NCBI GenBank assembly: GCA_021401465.1
Contig: JADDMT010000004.1
Coordinates: forward strand, 62,001-126,000
DNA from: Teratosphaeria epicoccoides
Lineage: Eukaryota; Ascomycota; Dothideomycetes; Mycosphaerellales; Teratosphaeriaceae
Reading direction: 5' to 3'
Length of the DNA: 64,000 nucleotides
Shown: positions 9,424 to 19,636 of the stretch, piece after piece
Numbering within the stretch: the stretch's first letter is position 1
How the letters are laid out: each line of letters begins with the position of its first letter
Program-made: the position numbers and the translations under genes
Notes under the pieces: model-generated
The model's database searches: none
The model's input: the letters and a program-made list of their open reading frames with translations, nothing else
What the model was told of the DNA's origin: nothing

Positions 9424-11943
9424 ATGGCTACTCCGGCCACTGCAAGAAGCAGTGAGCCATCTGGCAGTAAGTCGCGATTTACTGTCGAAAGCTCCACTGC
9501 GGTGGTCATGGACGTTACGCACTCAGATCATCCTGACCATGTTACCGCAGAAGCGCGATCAGACTTCAATGCGCACAGTTCACCCTTGCGCGCCACGCAC
9601 GAAGCTACCAGCCGCGTCTCTACACCTCGCCCTTCCATATCGCCCCTCAGTACAGCCTCGAAGCCCAATCGCTCACCGATAGCGACAAGAGATGCGGTCA
9701 TGGGAGATATTGCAGTCTCGCAGCTGGCCGCTACCAACTCGGCCGAGGTTGGCAACGCAGCCAGCGGCGATGATATGATCGACGACGATCGCTCAAGCAG
9801 TCTGAGCGAGCCAGAGGATGACCAAGATGAAGAACCACGCTCATACACTACCGCCAACGCTTCAGACATCAATGGACAGCTCATGGCACAGACGTCGCTG
9901 GACGTCGATTCGGAAGCGGAGACCGAGCGACTCGAGAATACACCACAGAAGCCTCGCTCGCACGCAGATAGTGTTGGCAAGACGCCTAGTAGGCTCAGCC
10001 AAGCTGCGACCGTGGAGGATGACCTGTCAGACCCACCATCACCATTACCCATAGGAGCGGGCCCTGCGTCAAGCACCAGCACCATTGGCCTCCTAGGTGA
10101 GACTAGGGACGCTCAACTGCGCGCTGAGACTGTTTCTGATCGTGACGAAATCATCATAGTGAGCCACAAGCGCAAGCGATCGGACACCGCCGAAAGCTCT
10201 CTCAGCAGTGCCGAATCTGATATCGGGGAGTCGCCTCGAAAGCGGAATCACCAGTCGCCCGAAGAGCCAGATGCGACAAACGATGAAGAGGAGTTAGATA
10301 CCAATGGCACGGTAGAAGAGGTGGAAGAGAATGTTGCAGAAATACCTTCAGTAGAAGAGATCGCGCCAGTGATCGCTACTGGCAAGAGTGTCAAAGGTAG
10401 GAAAGGGAAGCAGAAGGGCCGAAAACCACTCAAAGAAGCTGCGGCAGATACCGCACCCGAACTGCCAGACGAGTCAGCTCTAGCGGGGGAAGATCAGAGC
10501 GAAGAGATGGCTGCCAAAACAGAGGAACGGCAGAAGCACAAAGCAGAGGCATCAAGTATGTTCGATGAGGTCGCGAAACAATTCAAAGACTTCCGGGAAA
10601 AGCTATACAACGAGCGGCTAGCCACCCTAACGGCAGAACTAAACATGCTTTCCCAGCCGGAGTGCAAGCACCCCGAGTATCTACGGCAGGTCGCGTGTGT
10701 GGACGCGCGACGCGCGAAGCAAGTACGCGAAGCCAACGCGTTCCGCAGGTACCGCGCGCAAGCTATTCGAGAGCGTACGCTGGGTGACCGAGCTCAATAC
10801 CACTCGCAATACTTCCAAGAAATCAGGCGACTGAGGGAGAATGTGCTCTCTGGCTTGGGCGAGGACTGGTACAACATTCAGAAAGAGCGGAGGCAGGAGC
10901 ACCAAGAACAGGATGATAACTACATATTCCACTACCCGACAAAGAAGAGCGCGCAGATCCGACAGCAGGCCAAGTACAACCAAGAAGTGAGCGTGCTGAG
11001 CGGTCTCGCAAAGTATATTGGATTTCCAGCGGCGCCGGATATTGGTGGTGCAGATGGTGCGAACATTGAAGACGACTTCAAAGCCATGAAGGTGAGTGAT
11101 TTTACATCACCCACAGTAGCCAGACAGGAGCTGACAGCTATCAAGATCATGAAGCGCGTCCATCAGCCAGTCGCCCATCGTCCTGCCCAACCAACCTTCT
11201 ACTCTAGCTTGAATACGGTATCTGCGCAGAACGAGCGCCTTGCTCATGAACAGTTCATAGAGCAGAATGCTTGGGCACAACCGCAACGGCCACTACAGTC
11301 GCATGGTACCCTCAATCTGACGCATACGCCGGATTGGGCTGAGGCGACAATAGGACCGCAAGCACGAAACATGCATCATCTAATCAGGAACCTGGGCGGT
11401 CAGCGGGCAGGAAGCCCCTATACCACACCATTACCTCAGAAGCGTGCTCAGCCGCGCGAGTACTCCAGTGGTGGTACGGTGGCGGTGGGCAGTGACGGGC
11501 CAGAACCTGCGTCCAGCGTCGTAGCTGCGCCTCCGACGAGCGACCGATTGGCCCATCTGCCTCCATCAACCAGTCAGCAGAACTCGCCTCTCGTGGCGGG
11601 CAAACGTCGCCAGCAAAACGCAGCTGCTGCAGAACGAGAGTTGACAGGGTTTCGAAACATCTCGAACATGTCGGCCATCTCCGGTGCGAGCACGATTGAT
11701 GCAGATCCCGACTCTGCAGAGCGACGCAGAGATCTGGATACTGTTAAGACCATTCCTGCACTGTTGAGCGAAGTCTCGGCACCGCTGCAGGCCTTTAATA
11801 CCAGTCATTTACATCGACACGGGAACGCGTCAGTGGATGCGAGACGGGATACCTCGGCAACTGTCAGCTTCAGACCTCAGGAGGGCGCATTTGGGACTCC
11901 TGCGCCGTTGACCGCCAGCAGTCTGCCTCCTGCCCCAAGCTGA
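9424..11943 (+). CDS. DEP1: DEP1/Sds3-family subunit of Rpd3L-type histone deacetylase complex
   Basis: Dep1 and Sds3 are structural subunits of the large Rpd3 deacetylase co-repressor. The first ~370 residues are disordered and Ser/Asp/Glu-rich (SSSLSEPEDDQDEE, SLSSAESDIGESPRKR). The Sds3-like domain runs about 375-520: a long charged helix (KQFKDFREKLYNERLATL) followed by ECKHPEYLRQV and RYRAQAIRERTLGDR. A probable intron at 11092-11145 has a GTGAGT donor, a CTGAC branch site ten bases before the acceptor TCAAG, exactly 54 nt and no in-frame stop. Splicing gives 821 residues and joins FKAMK to IMKRV. Without splicing the product is 839. The Sds3-type domain is clear; naming it DEP1 rather than SDS3 follows the large disordered ends and is less certain. 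Confidence 0.8.
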   Translation: MATPATARSSEPSGSKSRFTVESSTAVVMDVTHSDHPDHVTAEARSDFNAHSSPLRATHEATSRVSTPRPSISPLSTASKPNRSPIATRDAVMGDIAVSQLAATNSAEVGNAASGDDMIDDDRSSSLSEPEDDQDEEPRSYTTANASDINGQLMAQTSLDVDSEAETERLENTPQKPRSHADSVGKTPSRLSQAATVEDDLSDPPSPLPIGAGPASSTSTIGLLGETRDAQLRAETVSDRDEIIIVSHKRKRSDTAESSLSSAESDIGESPRKRNHQSPEEPDATNDEEELDTNGTVEEVEENVAEIPSVEEIAPVIATGKSVKGRKGKQKGRKPLKEAAADTAPELPDESALAGEDQSEEMAAKTEERQKHKAEASSMFDEVAKQFKDFREKLYNERLATLTAELNMLSQPECKHPEYLRQVACVDARRAKQVREANAFRRYRAQAIRERTLGDRAQYHSQYFQEIRRLRENVLSGLGEDWYNIQKERRQEHQEQDDNYIFHYPTKKSAQIRQQAKYNQEVSVLSGLAKYIGFPAAPDIGGADGANIEDDFKAMKVSDFTSPTVARQELTAIKIMKRVHQPVAHRPAQPTFYSSLNTVSAQNERLAHEQFIEQNAWAQPQRPLQSHGTLNLTHTPDWAEATIGPQARNMHHLIRNLGGQRAGSPYTTPLPQKRAQPREYSSGGTVAVGSDGPEPASSVVAAPPTSDRLAHLPPSTSQQNSPLVAGKRRQQNAAAAERELTGFRNISNMSAISGASTIDADPDSAERRRDLDTVKTIPALLSEVSAPLQAFNTSHLHRHGNASVDARRDTSATVSFRPQEGAFGTPAPLTASSLPPAPS

Positions 11944-12314
11944 GGAGAGGCTCCGGTCTACCCAACTAATTGTCTAGAGATCTGACGAAGCTCGGCGAGG
12001 CACTTGGTATATCACAGGACAATAACATAGAGCGGGCTGCTGTGTTTGATGAAGTTTAGAGATACCCATGTGTGATCGATCTTGTGTTTGATGTTTCGAA
12101 ATGATCGTGGTACAATTGTCTGCGAGAGTGCGGCAGTAGGAAGCCTACCTTTCTCCTGATGTTTTTGCGATCTTGCTCGGTTGCGAAGGCGGAGCTGAGG
12201 AGGTTGAGGGAAGACAGGTAGTCCCATATACTGAAGACCCACGAGGAGCAGCTTCGTTCCAGGTGTACGTTATTCCCAGCCCCCAGAAGACTCGGCATCG
12301 CTGAAGATAACCTG
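11944..12314. other. Intergenic, 3' of DEP1
   Basis: It holds the DEP1 3' UTR and the lead-in to the LysM remnant. No gene is seen. Confidence 0.5.
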
Positions 12315-13800
12315 ATGGCTATATCACGAGTACAATGTCACAGCAATGGACAGCCCCAAGCGAGCATTACGGCTCCTCGGAGACATACAACATGTTCTGT
12401 TTCGATGACTTCAGCCAAAGCCGATGCTTGCGGCGACCATGACTTCGACTTCAACGGCGATTATATGACTGCGCTCCAGTTGATTGACTTGTACATATGG
12501 AAGAACAATATGCGAATTTGGTTTGATGACCGAGGACACTTGATTGTCGCCGCACTCAACTCCAGCGGCATGGCTATTTGGCCAACATACGTCCACAAGA
12601 CTTGCCCAAAGTTTGATCAAAACGAGGATGGCACTCCTCAATATGAGGTGGACGGCACTGTGGTCGACAACTCTGACCCGATACTGGAGTTCCAATATCA
12701 TCCACTCGGCTTACCTCCGAGCGGCTCGGACTGTGTCCAGGAGCCTTTTCCAGAAGGGTGGCAGGGCCATGAATGGCCAGAAGCTTTGGAATATGATGAG
12801 TGTCCGCTCCAGATTCAGTGCTCGGAATGCTTTCTCAAGCAGTACAGGCTTGGAATCGAGTCTCAATGGCGCGAAGTGTATGGATAAGTCGACATGCACT
12901 GCGTGCTGCCATGTGACATTTCATGCTACTCCAAACGCGATGATTTACTGATTAGTAACGTCCAAGCGTCGGGCAACTGTTGTGGACCAGCAGCCCTGCT
13001 TGGGACCGCATTGTTCAGTACAATTCGAGTGGAAACTGGAGTTATAATATTCACAACTTTGCTGCTGGATTTGAAGCTGCCACCGCTGCAGTCTATTACC
13101 TGACTTCAAACACAGGCATTAGCTATAGCGGCGTCGCATCAGGAAACTACTGCTTACCAGAGCAATGCCAGGTCGTCGTAGTCAACGAGACGATGGGAAC
13201 CTCGAGTTCTATGAATATTTTCAGCAACATTACTCAGACTCAGTTCGACATCTGTAACAGAGAGGGTTGAATTTCAGATATTCTTTCGCCATTTAATGAC
13301 TTTCACTAAGGATACCTGAGCCTCAACAACCTGATCAAGGGTGATCTGGTCTGTGTTGGTTAGGTCATTCTAAACTTCTGGTTGTGGCTGCTTGCACACT
13401 GACCTTTGTACAGTCCGCCTGGCGGCGCATGGACACCTCTCGTTCAGAGCCCACACCCCAACACCAGCTAGCTTGGCCAGCAACTGAACCAGCTCGACGA
13501 TACCCACCGCCAGCCCCACCGCCAGCCCCAGCACCCTCCCCAGCACCCTCCCCGCTCCGACCTCAACTCCCAAAGGCACGACGCCCACCTGCTACGAATG
13601 GTACACTGTCCAAGTCAACGATGCCTGCGCGACCATTGAGTCCGAGTTCATCAGCATCGGATGCGAGTTCCTCCGATCGCTAAACACCCCCTCGGACGCA
13701 GCTTGTGACAATCCCTGGCTCAAATACGCGGACTGCGTGAGTAGCGTGCCCGGCGGAGACCCGCGACCGCAGAGAACTCGACTTCGATGACTGCTGGCAC
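12315..13800 (+). pseudogene. Broken multi-LysM gene
   Basis: LysM modules bind chitin or related glycans; secreted fungal LysM proteins often mask chitin from hosts. The N-terminal piece (12315-12887) reads DYMTALQLIDLYIWKNN ... DDRGHLIVAALNSSG ... QIQCSECFLKQYRLG, like the leader domain of multi-LysM fungal proteins. From 12980 the frame gives CLPEQCQVVVVNETM and ITQTQFDIC, matching the end of one LysM and the start of the next. LSLNNLIKGDLVCVG follows at about 13315-13370, then PPGGAWTP at about 13416. A last module begins TCYEWYTVQVNDACATIESE near 13588 and ends CDNPWLKYADCV by about 13740. The pieces change frame at least three times. Tested introns around 13260-13310 and 13372-13413 do not restore the frame, and no signal peptide is found. 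I read it as decaying, though unresolved introns could rescue parts. Confidence 0.55.
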
Positions 13801-14675
13801 GACTCGGGCCCGATGCCTGCCACGTCCAAGTCACCGGCTCGTGGGGCGCCGGCCTCTCAGGTGAGGCTCCCTGAAGCTGGGCGCAGCAGCGTGAGAGGGC
13901 TGCATGACTGCTCGACTTTGGGGCAGGTAAGGTTGGTTTGGGGGAGGGGGAGAAAGTGAGGTGAGATGATCGGGGCCCTACTAAGCAGCTACATGCATAC
14001 TCTTGGCAGCATAAGGTATGGGCATTGTATGCACGCAATGCTGTGACACTGAGGCTCTGTTGCTCAAGTGCGGACTGCTAGATCTCAGTACTTCTCAGAA
14101 TACCATACCAAAGCGGTTGAGCAATCAAAACCTCTCCAGGATTCAAGATTCCCGAGGCAACCTCAAGATCGCGCCAGACCTCTATTGCTTGGTGCTGTGC
14201 GACACAGTCCACATTTGACGAGCCGGGGATTTCCAGCCCTGTCCTTGGCTTGAGCATTCAGTTGCTCTGCACAGCTGCTCCCGCCAGCTCTCTGGCAGCA
14301 GAGCCATCAGCGACATCACCACAAGCATAACCAATGCGTCTCCTCGTATCCCCGCAGCTCGTAGCCGATATAGTCTCACCGTCTCAGATCTGCGCAGCCT
14401 CGCCGGCTTGGTCCGCAGACTTCCAGCTCGGAGTGGGCGCAGCAGGTGCATTAAGATTCTGAACCCAGTCAATCGCATGGACCCTCCACTACCACCTCCC
14501 CTCATATCCGATCGACTTTAATCAACACAGCCTTTAAATAAGCCATACGCACTGCTCTGCCTTCCATCCACCATCTCTTCTCTAGCCACCAGAACTGCCG
14601 CTGCAAAGCTGATCCGGCCATTCAACCAAAAGCCCCCCGACCACTCCAGACGCAAAACATTTGCGAAAGACAATC
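13801..14675. other. Intergenic stretch before the small secreted-protein gene
   Basis: No gene is supported. A TATA-like CTTTAAATAAG at about 14532-14542 sits 135-140 bp upstream of the ATG at 14676 and may serve that gene. Open frames on the minus strand here have no recognisable features. Confidence 0.4.
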
Positions 14676-14910
14676 ATGCATTTCAAGGTCCTCGTTGCCC
14701 TCTTGCTCGCGACATGGACATCGACCGCCGCAGCACAGTGCAAGGCGTGCGGGAACGAGGGGGATACGTGTTCAACGGTTCGTTCACGCAATGCATTCGC
14801 ATCTGCTTTTGTGATTCTCCAAGACTGACGTTGATTTTTAGGAGACGGAGCATGGATGCGACCCCGGGGTTTGCGAGCTCGATCCGACTGGAAATATACT
14901 TTGCGCTTGA
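14676..14910 (+). CDS. 56-residue secreted six-cysteine protein, two exons (candidate effector)
   Basis: Exon 1 is 14676-14777 (34 codons, phase 0) and exon 2 is 14842-14910. The 64-nt intron has donor GTTCGT, a textbook GACTGACG branch site and acceptor TTTTTAG. The product begins MHFKVLVALLLATW, with a predicted cleavage after the TSTAAA stretch near residue 20. The mature part has only about 36 residues and six cysteines at 22, 25, 32, 40, 45 and 55 (pattern CKAC, then DTC, GCD, VCE and LCA). The splice join falls in CST/ETE. It is Glu/Asp-rich and acidic. No family is recognised. Size, cysteine content and position beside the LysM remnant fit an apoplastic effector or small antimicrobial-type protein; that role is inference. 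The gene is too short to stand out as an open frame. Confidence 0.7.
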
Positions 14911-15264
14911 TGGAGAGGTGATGGTTTCGCGGAGGTGGGGTTGTGAGGGTTGAGGTGGGGTGGGTATGATGATCTATACTTGGTTTAGAGAGGAGGAGAG
15001 TATCGAGGCTGGGAGGTTGTCGTTTTGCTTGCGTAGGTGAGTGTGCTTCGGGCCCTGGAAAGTGAGCTGTGGACTGGACGGAAGGGGAGTGTGTCGCGAC
15101 GGGCTCCTGAATGGGCAACTTTCGAGGAGGACCAAAGTGCTGCATTGAGCGGTTACGTACTCGCATCAACGCGAGACTGAGTAGCATCGACGTTGCCTGC
15201 AGCCACTCAAGCCGATTCGGAGCAAGCACAACGTCAATATGCAACACGGATATCTCTTTCCCGC
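14911..15264. other. Convergent intergenic gap
   Basis: It separates the 3' ends of the small secreted-protein gene and the hydrolase. Nothing further is seen. Confidence 0.5.
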
Positions 15265-16158
15265 CTAAAATCCAACACTACTCAAAAACCCCTTCACAGT
15301 CCTCGCAACCTGCCACCTCTTCGTCTCCAACGCAAAATGCCCCGTATCCAACAACAAGACCTCAGCCGCGGGCAAATCCCTCTTGAATGCCTCCGCCCCG
15401 GGCGGGATGAACGCCGGATCCCCCTTCCCCCAGACCGCCAACATCGGCACCTGCGTATCCTTGAAGTATTGCTGAAATTTCGGGTACATTTCCACATTCG
15501 TCCGATAATCATAAAACAGGTCCAACTGGTGCGTCTTGTTTTCCTCGCCTTCGATGTTGGAAGCGTAGTCCAGGTAGTAAGACAGCGCCGGGTTGATGAG
15601 ATGGAGATCCACTTCCGGGACGCCGGCTTCGTACTGGTATTTCGTCGCCGCGGGGCTCAGCACGTTATCGCGCACGATCTTGCGCGCTTCCTCAGAGTTC
15701 TGGCTATTCCACAGATTGTAAATTGGATTCCAGAAATTCTGGCCAAAGCCTTCCTTATATGCATTCCCGTTCTGCGAAATAATCGCATGGACCTGCTTGG
15801 GATGGTGCAGAGCGATCCGGAGACCGATGGGGGCGCCGTAGTCGAAAATGTACATGGCGTAATTCTGGACGTTGAGTTTCTTGATCCAGGCTTCCATGAC
15901 GGTGGCGATGTTCTGAAATGTGTAGAGGAAGTCGTCGGAGACGGTGGTCAGGCCGAAGCCGGGAAAGTCGGGGGCCAGAACGTGGTATTCGTCGGAGAGC
16001 ATGGGGATGAAGTCGCGGAACTGCGTGCTGGAGGAGGGGAAGCCGTGGTAGAGGATGATGGTGGGGAGGGTGGGGGCGCCAGCTGTCACGTAGTGGATGT
16101 CTGCTTCGCCTGCGTTGGTGCGGAGGTGGACGTCGTGATAGGTTGGTACGTATGCCAT
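15265..16158 (-). CDS. Alpha/beta hydrolase of the epoxide hydrolase / haloalkane dehalogenase type
   Basis: A single exon encodes 297 residues, usual for the family. The oxyanion motif YHGFPSS is at 37-43. The nucleophile elbow is FDYGAPIG, with Asp106 where lipases have Ser; an Asp there points to the ester-intermediate chemistry of epoxide hydrolases and dehalogenases. The catalytic His lies in DTGHFALE at about 274. An acid is available at D247 (KGDPAFIPP). A cap domain fills about 130-230. There is no signal peptide, so it is probably cytosolic. The substrate cannot be read from sequence. It stands alone on the minus strand between accessory sequences, so a detoxification or secondary-metabolism role is possible but not shown. 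Confidence 0.85.
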   Translation of the reverse strand: MAYVPTYHDVHLRTNAGEADIHYVTAGAPTLPTIILYHGFPSSSTQFRDFIPMLSDEYHVLAPDFPGFGLTTVSDDFLYTFQNIATVMEAWIKKLNVQNYAMYIFDYGAPIGLRIALHHPKQVHAIISQNGNAYKEGFGQNFWNPIYNLWNSQNSEEARKIVRDNVLSPAATKYQYEAGVPEVDLHLINPALSYYLDYASNIEGEENKTHQLDLFYDYRTNVEMYPKFQQYFKDTQVPMLAVWGKGDPAFIPPGAEAFKRDLPAAEVLLLDTGHFALETKRWQVARTVKGFLSSVGF

Positions 16159-17395
16159 TGCTGGGTCTTGATATGCTGGTTTGATTTTCAGGAGGGTCCA
16201 GTGGTGATGCTGTCCTTGCGGTTCTGCTGTCTCTGGTGAGTCTGACAGTTGCTGCGCTCTCTCCGTTTTCTCACATGAATTACTTTTCCCTTACAGAATG
16301 TAACTTACAGAATGTAAGTCGGTCGTGTGATCAAGGAACAGCAGTCCCAGCCTGATACTCCACTTACCTCATACGGTGGGTGGCTCGACTCGCTCCTGCA
16401 TCGATCTGCACCGAGATGCAGGAACAGAGTTCGAGCCGTCGAGCGGGCTACAGCTCGAACAACGACGCCAATCGAGCGGTGATCCTCTGAGGCGTGCGCG
16501 GGAAGCCCATGGAACGATCCGCCAAACCTGGCAGCTTCATGTTGATGGGCTTGCTGACAAGACCCCGATCGCGTTGCGTCTTTGGGCATGTTTGGCACGC
16601 CATTGCATGACCGCCTCCAATGTGCAATGACGGGCGAGAGCCATGAGAGATTTCGATTGGGAGATGAAAGAAGCACAATGGAGCAGAAGCCTCTTTTTCT
16701 TCTAGCATGTGCTATAAAGGCATAAAGTATACTAAGCCATGTATCCGACTTCTTCTTGTTAAACATCTTTGATTCTTATGCTTACATGACTATTACTTAT
16801 TATAGCAACCAGTATACTGTGAAGGGCGAGGCCCTAAGTCCCTAGCATAGGCTAAGGCGTATGAGTTAGAGTCCTAGTAGTAACAAAGCCAAGTTAAGGA
16901 TCCTACGTATGTCCTAGCGTGTTACCTTTCTAGGGCGGCCAGAGCAAGGTTTAGACTTGTAGTCGTCCTGTGTTTGAGCGCGTAGGATCACGCCTCGAAC
17001 AGTTGTTGTAGGGGTGTTTAGCTCGCTTGAGATTTCTGGCACACTCGCTCCATAACGTGTGAGCTACACATATTGAAGCACGCTGTGTTGGATTCAGCTC
17101 CTTCCGGCGAGTTGGATTTAGGTTCAACGGGGTCAAAGGGACACGAATTGACATTGTGGTTGTGGTTCAAAGAAAGAGGAAGAAACGCGTGTGCAAGCGC
17201 GACACGCGGGGGTCACGCGCGAGGACCGAGACTTTTGATGAGTAACTGTACCATACTTCGCTAGAAGATTCTCATGGCGCTTTGCTCTCTCTCGCTAGGG
17301 CTAGCGAACACAAAGAGGTAACTAATCCATACCTCGTACGAGTCCGACGCTGCTACCTAACATCTTCGTCTGTCGCCCCGTGACACATGGACCAA
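16159..17395. other. TA-rich gene-free island
   Basis: No coding frame is supported. From about 16700 to 17340 the sequence is visibly richer in TA, CTA and TAG steps than its surroundings, for example AAGTATACTAAGCC and CCTAGTAGTAACAAAG. This looks like old, mutated repeat DNA. I found no terminal repeats or transposase frame. Confidence 0.4.
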
Positions 17396-19276
17396 TCATC
17401 GTATCTCCCACAGCTTGATCTTTCCCTGCTCGTTCGCCACTGCCAGCAAACTATGCACGTCCTGGCTGGCCTCTTTCGCTCCAGCAATCACAATGCCACC
17501 GTCGCAGAATGCGACACCCGTGATCCTGCCAAGCGGCGTCGAGCTCGTTGGCCAGTTCTTGAAGACTGTACAGCTTGGTAGATGCACGAGCTTCAATGCA
17601 CCTCTCTTCCACCTCGATGCGATGACCAAGGCCTGACCATCGGGCGAGAAAGCAATATGCGATGTCGGTGTCGTGAGGTGATCCAGCGTCCGTGTAGGCT
17701 TTGGAGCCGTCGGAACTGGTTGCGCCTGGTTGGTGTTCGCCCCAGCTTCTGCGAGCCAAGCTGTGCGGTCGTAAATGTTGACGATACCAGATGAGCTCCC
17801 GGTGACGACCCACCGATCCGTGCCAATGGACGATTTGACGAACTCGTGATGCCCGCCCAGAGCGATCGTGGTCGTGCCCACGGCCCCTTCATCCTGCCAT
17901 CTGGCTACAACCTCTTGTGAGAGGACAGACCACTCCGTGACTTCACCACTCTTGCCTGCGATGGTAAGACCCCTGCTGTCTCGCCACCAGGCAAAGTCTG
18001 CGATACCACCTCGGCTCTCGACTCGGACTCGAGTCGTCCACTGCAATGTTGAAGCCGACACGATGTTGATGACACCTCCGCCCTTCCTTGCCGAGCCGAG
18101 CAAAGCCATGTGCTGACCGTCGGGTGATATTCTGAAGCGCTCCATACTTCTTTGCTCATGCTGCTGACCGTAGATTCTTGAAATTTTCTCTACACGACCG
18201 GTTCGCAGATCCCACACGTGGAAGTATCTGCGTCTTCCGGAAAGGAAGATCCGAGAGTCTGATGGGTGGAATGCCGTGGTTGTGAGAGCAGCACCTCGTA
18301 TGTGCATGCTGGTAAGAAGGGGATTTGGTGACGACGCAGGTGGCGAGGGCGCGATGTGGTGAAGATACAGTGTAGACGAAGGGCCAGATGAGAGCATGAG
18401 TGGTAGCGTCGGATGGAAGGATATTGATGTTACAGCCGATGGCTGCACACCTGCAATGTCCTTGGTACGCTGTATGTCCACAACTTCTGGTCGCAGCTTC
18501 CGTTTCTTGCCTGCACCTGGACCAGACGTCCGGACGAGGGCGTCGGCATTTTGCAGGAGCCTGGAAAGAGGCACGGCTGATGGAACTTGATCGTCGCCCA
18601 AGTCCATGTCGTCGACTTCGTCGTCATCACCGGAGGTCGCTGTGTCAGACAGCCTCCTCCTCTTATGGGCAGGCTGCTGGGCTGCGTTCTGGGCCCACTC
18701 GGGTCGTGGATTGAGCAGCTCAAATTGCCGCCGTAATCTCTTGGCATACTCTTTCCCGTTGACGACATCCTCAGCCTCAGTCACGCGCAGCTTCCGTAAT
18801 CGGGGGGCTGAAGCAAGCGACACTAGTGTGCGTTCATCGTCACTGTCTTCCCAGGCCGCAGGATGCCTTGATCGCAAAGCATCATCCTCGTCTCTGTCTT
18901 CCGCGCCAGCTATCGCAGGTGTCTCGTATGCTGCATCGTCCGCTCCAGTGTCCGTGAAGAAGAGCTATCCCAAATCAGCTCAATTGCTCGAATGTTTCGA
19001 ATGATATGCCTGACCTACAGCTGCATCGTCCAACCCTTCCAGTCCAGTGACCCCTGCCTCGTCTTGGTCCTGCTCTCCATTCTCGACGTGCCGAAGACCT
19101 TCTCGAAAGCCGGCGCTGTCTCCAAACACCAGCCGCTCGAGCTCTGCCTCAGTCTCGTCTTTGTCCAGCTCGCCATCCATCATCACATCTACATCTGATT
19201 CCTCGTCGCCGCCGTGGTGCATTGGTGGCGTTGGGTGCTGCACAACCTCTCTCTGCCTTTCCTTGACTTTCGCCAT
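17396..19276 (-). CDS. UTP18: U3 snoRNP / SSU processome WD40 protein Utp18
   Basis: Utp18 is part of the UTP-B module of the small-subunit processome and acts in 18S pre-rRNA cleavage in the nucleolus. Exon 1 is 19019-19276, starting MAKVKERQREVV; exon 2 is 17396-18964. The 54-nt intron (18965-19018) has GTAGGT and GATAG ends, and the splice is phase 0. The product is about 608 residues. After the join the protein reads LFFTDTGADDAAYETP, the conserved Utp18 region before the beta-propeller. WD repeats fill the C-terminal two-thirds (YFHVWDLRTGRVEKI, NIYDRTAWL, GKIKLWEIR at the end). The N-terminus is acidic. It is divergent from NAB2. Confidence 0.9.
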
Positions 19277-19636
19277 ACCTAATTGCGACCAGCGCTGGCT
19301 TTCACATGCGCAGAATCGCGAAGCTCGTATATATTCACGGTCCTTGTACACTGTACACTCGTAGGAATTCTTCGCATGTTTATGCGCGGAGCTAGCCGGC
19401 CGCGGCTTAGTCTCGCCGAGATTCGACGCTAGTCCGCCGCCTTACTAACGTCCCTGAGGACGCTCGCAGCAGCACCCGCGACAAAGACAACTTCTTCAAC
19501 CAGCACATTCTTCGGCTCTACCCGCATTCGCCACATCAACGACCTCTTAAAGATTCCATTCAAATTCATCTGACTCACAAACGCTGGGTAAGCTCCTCCA
19601 GCACAAACACCTTCCGGCCGGAGGCCACACGCGACC
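19277..19636. promoter_or_regulatory. Divergent promoter region UTP18 / NAB2
   Basis: A 360-bp gap lies between the two ATGs. TATATA occurs near 19328. Both neighbours act on RNA, so shared control is possible but not shown. Confidence 0.45.

Noticed and set aside
15193..16239. 348-codon plus frame over the hydrolase
   Set aside because: Mirror frame of a clear alpha/beta hydrolase; no domain of its own.
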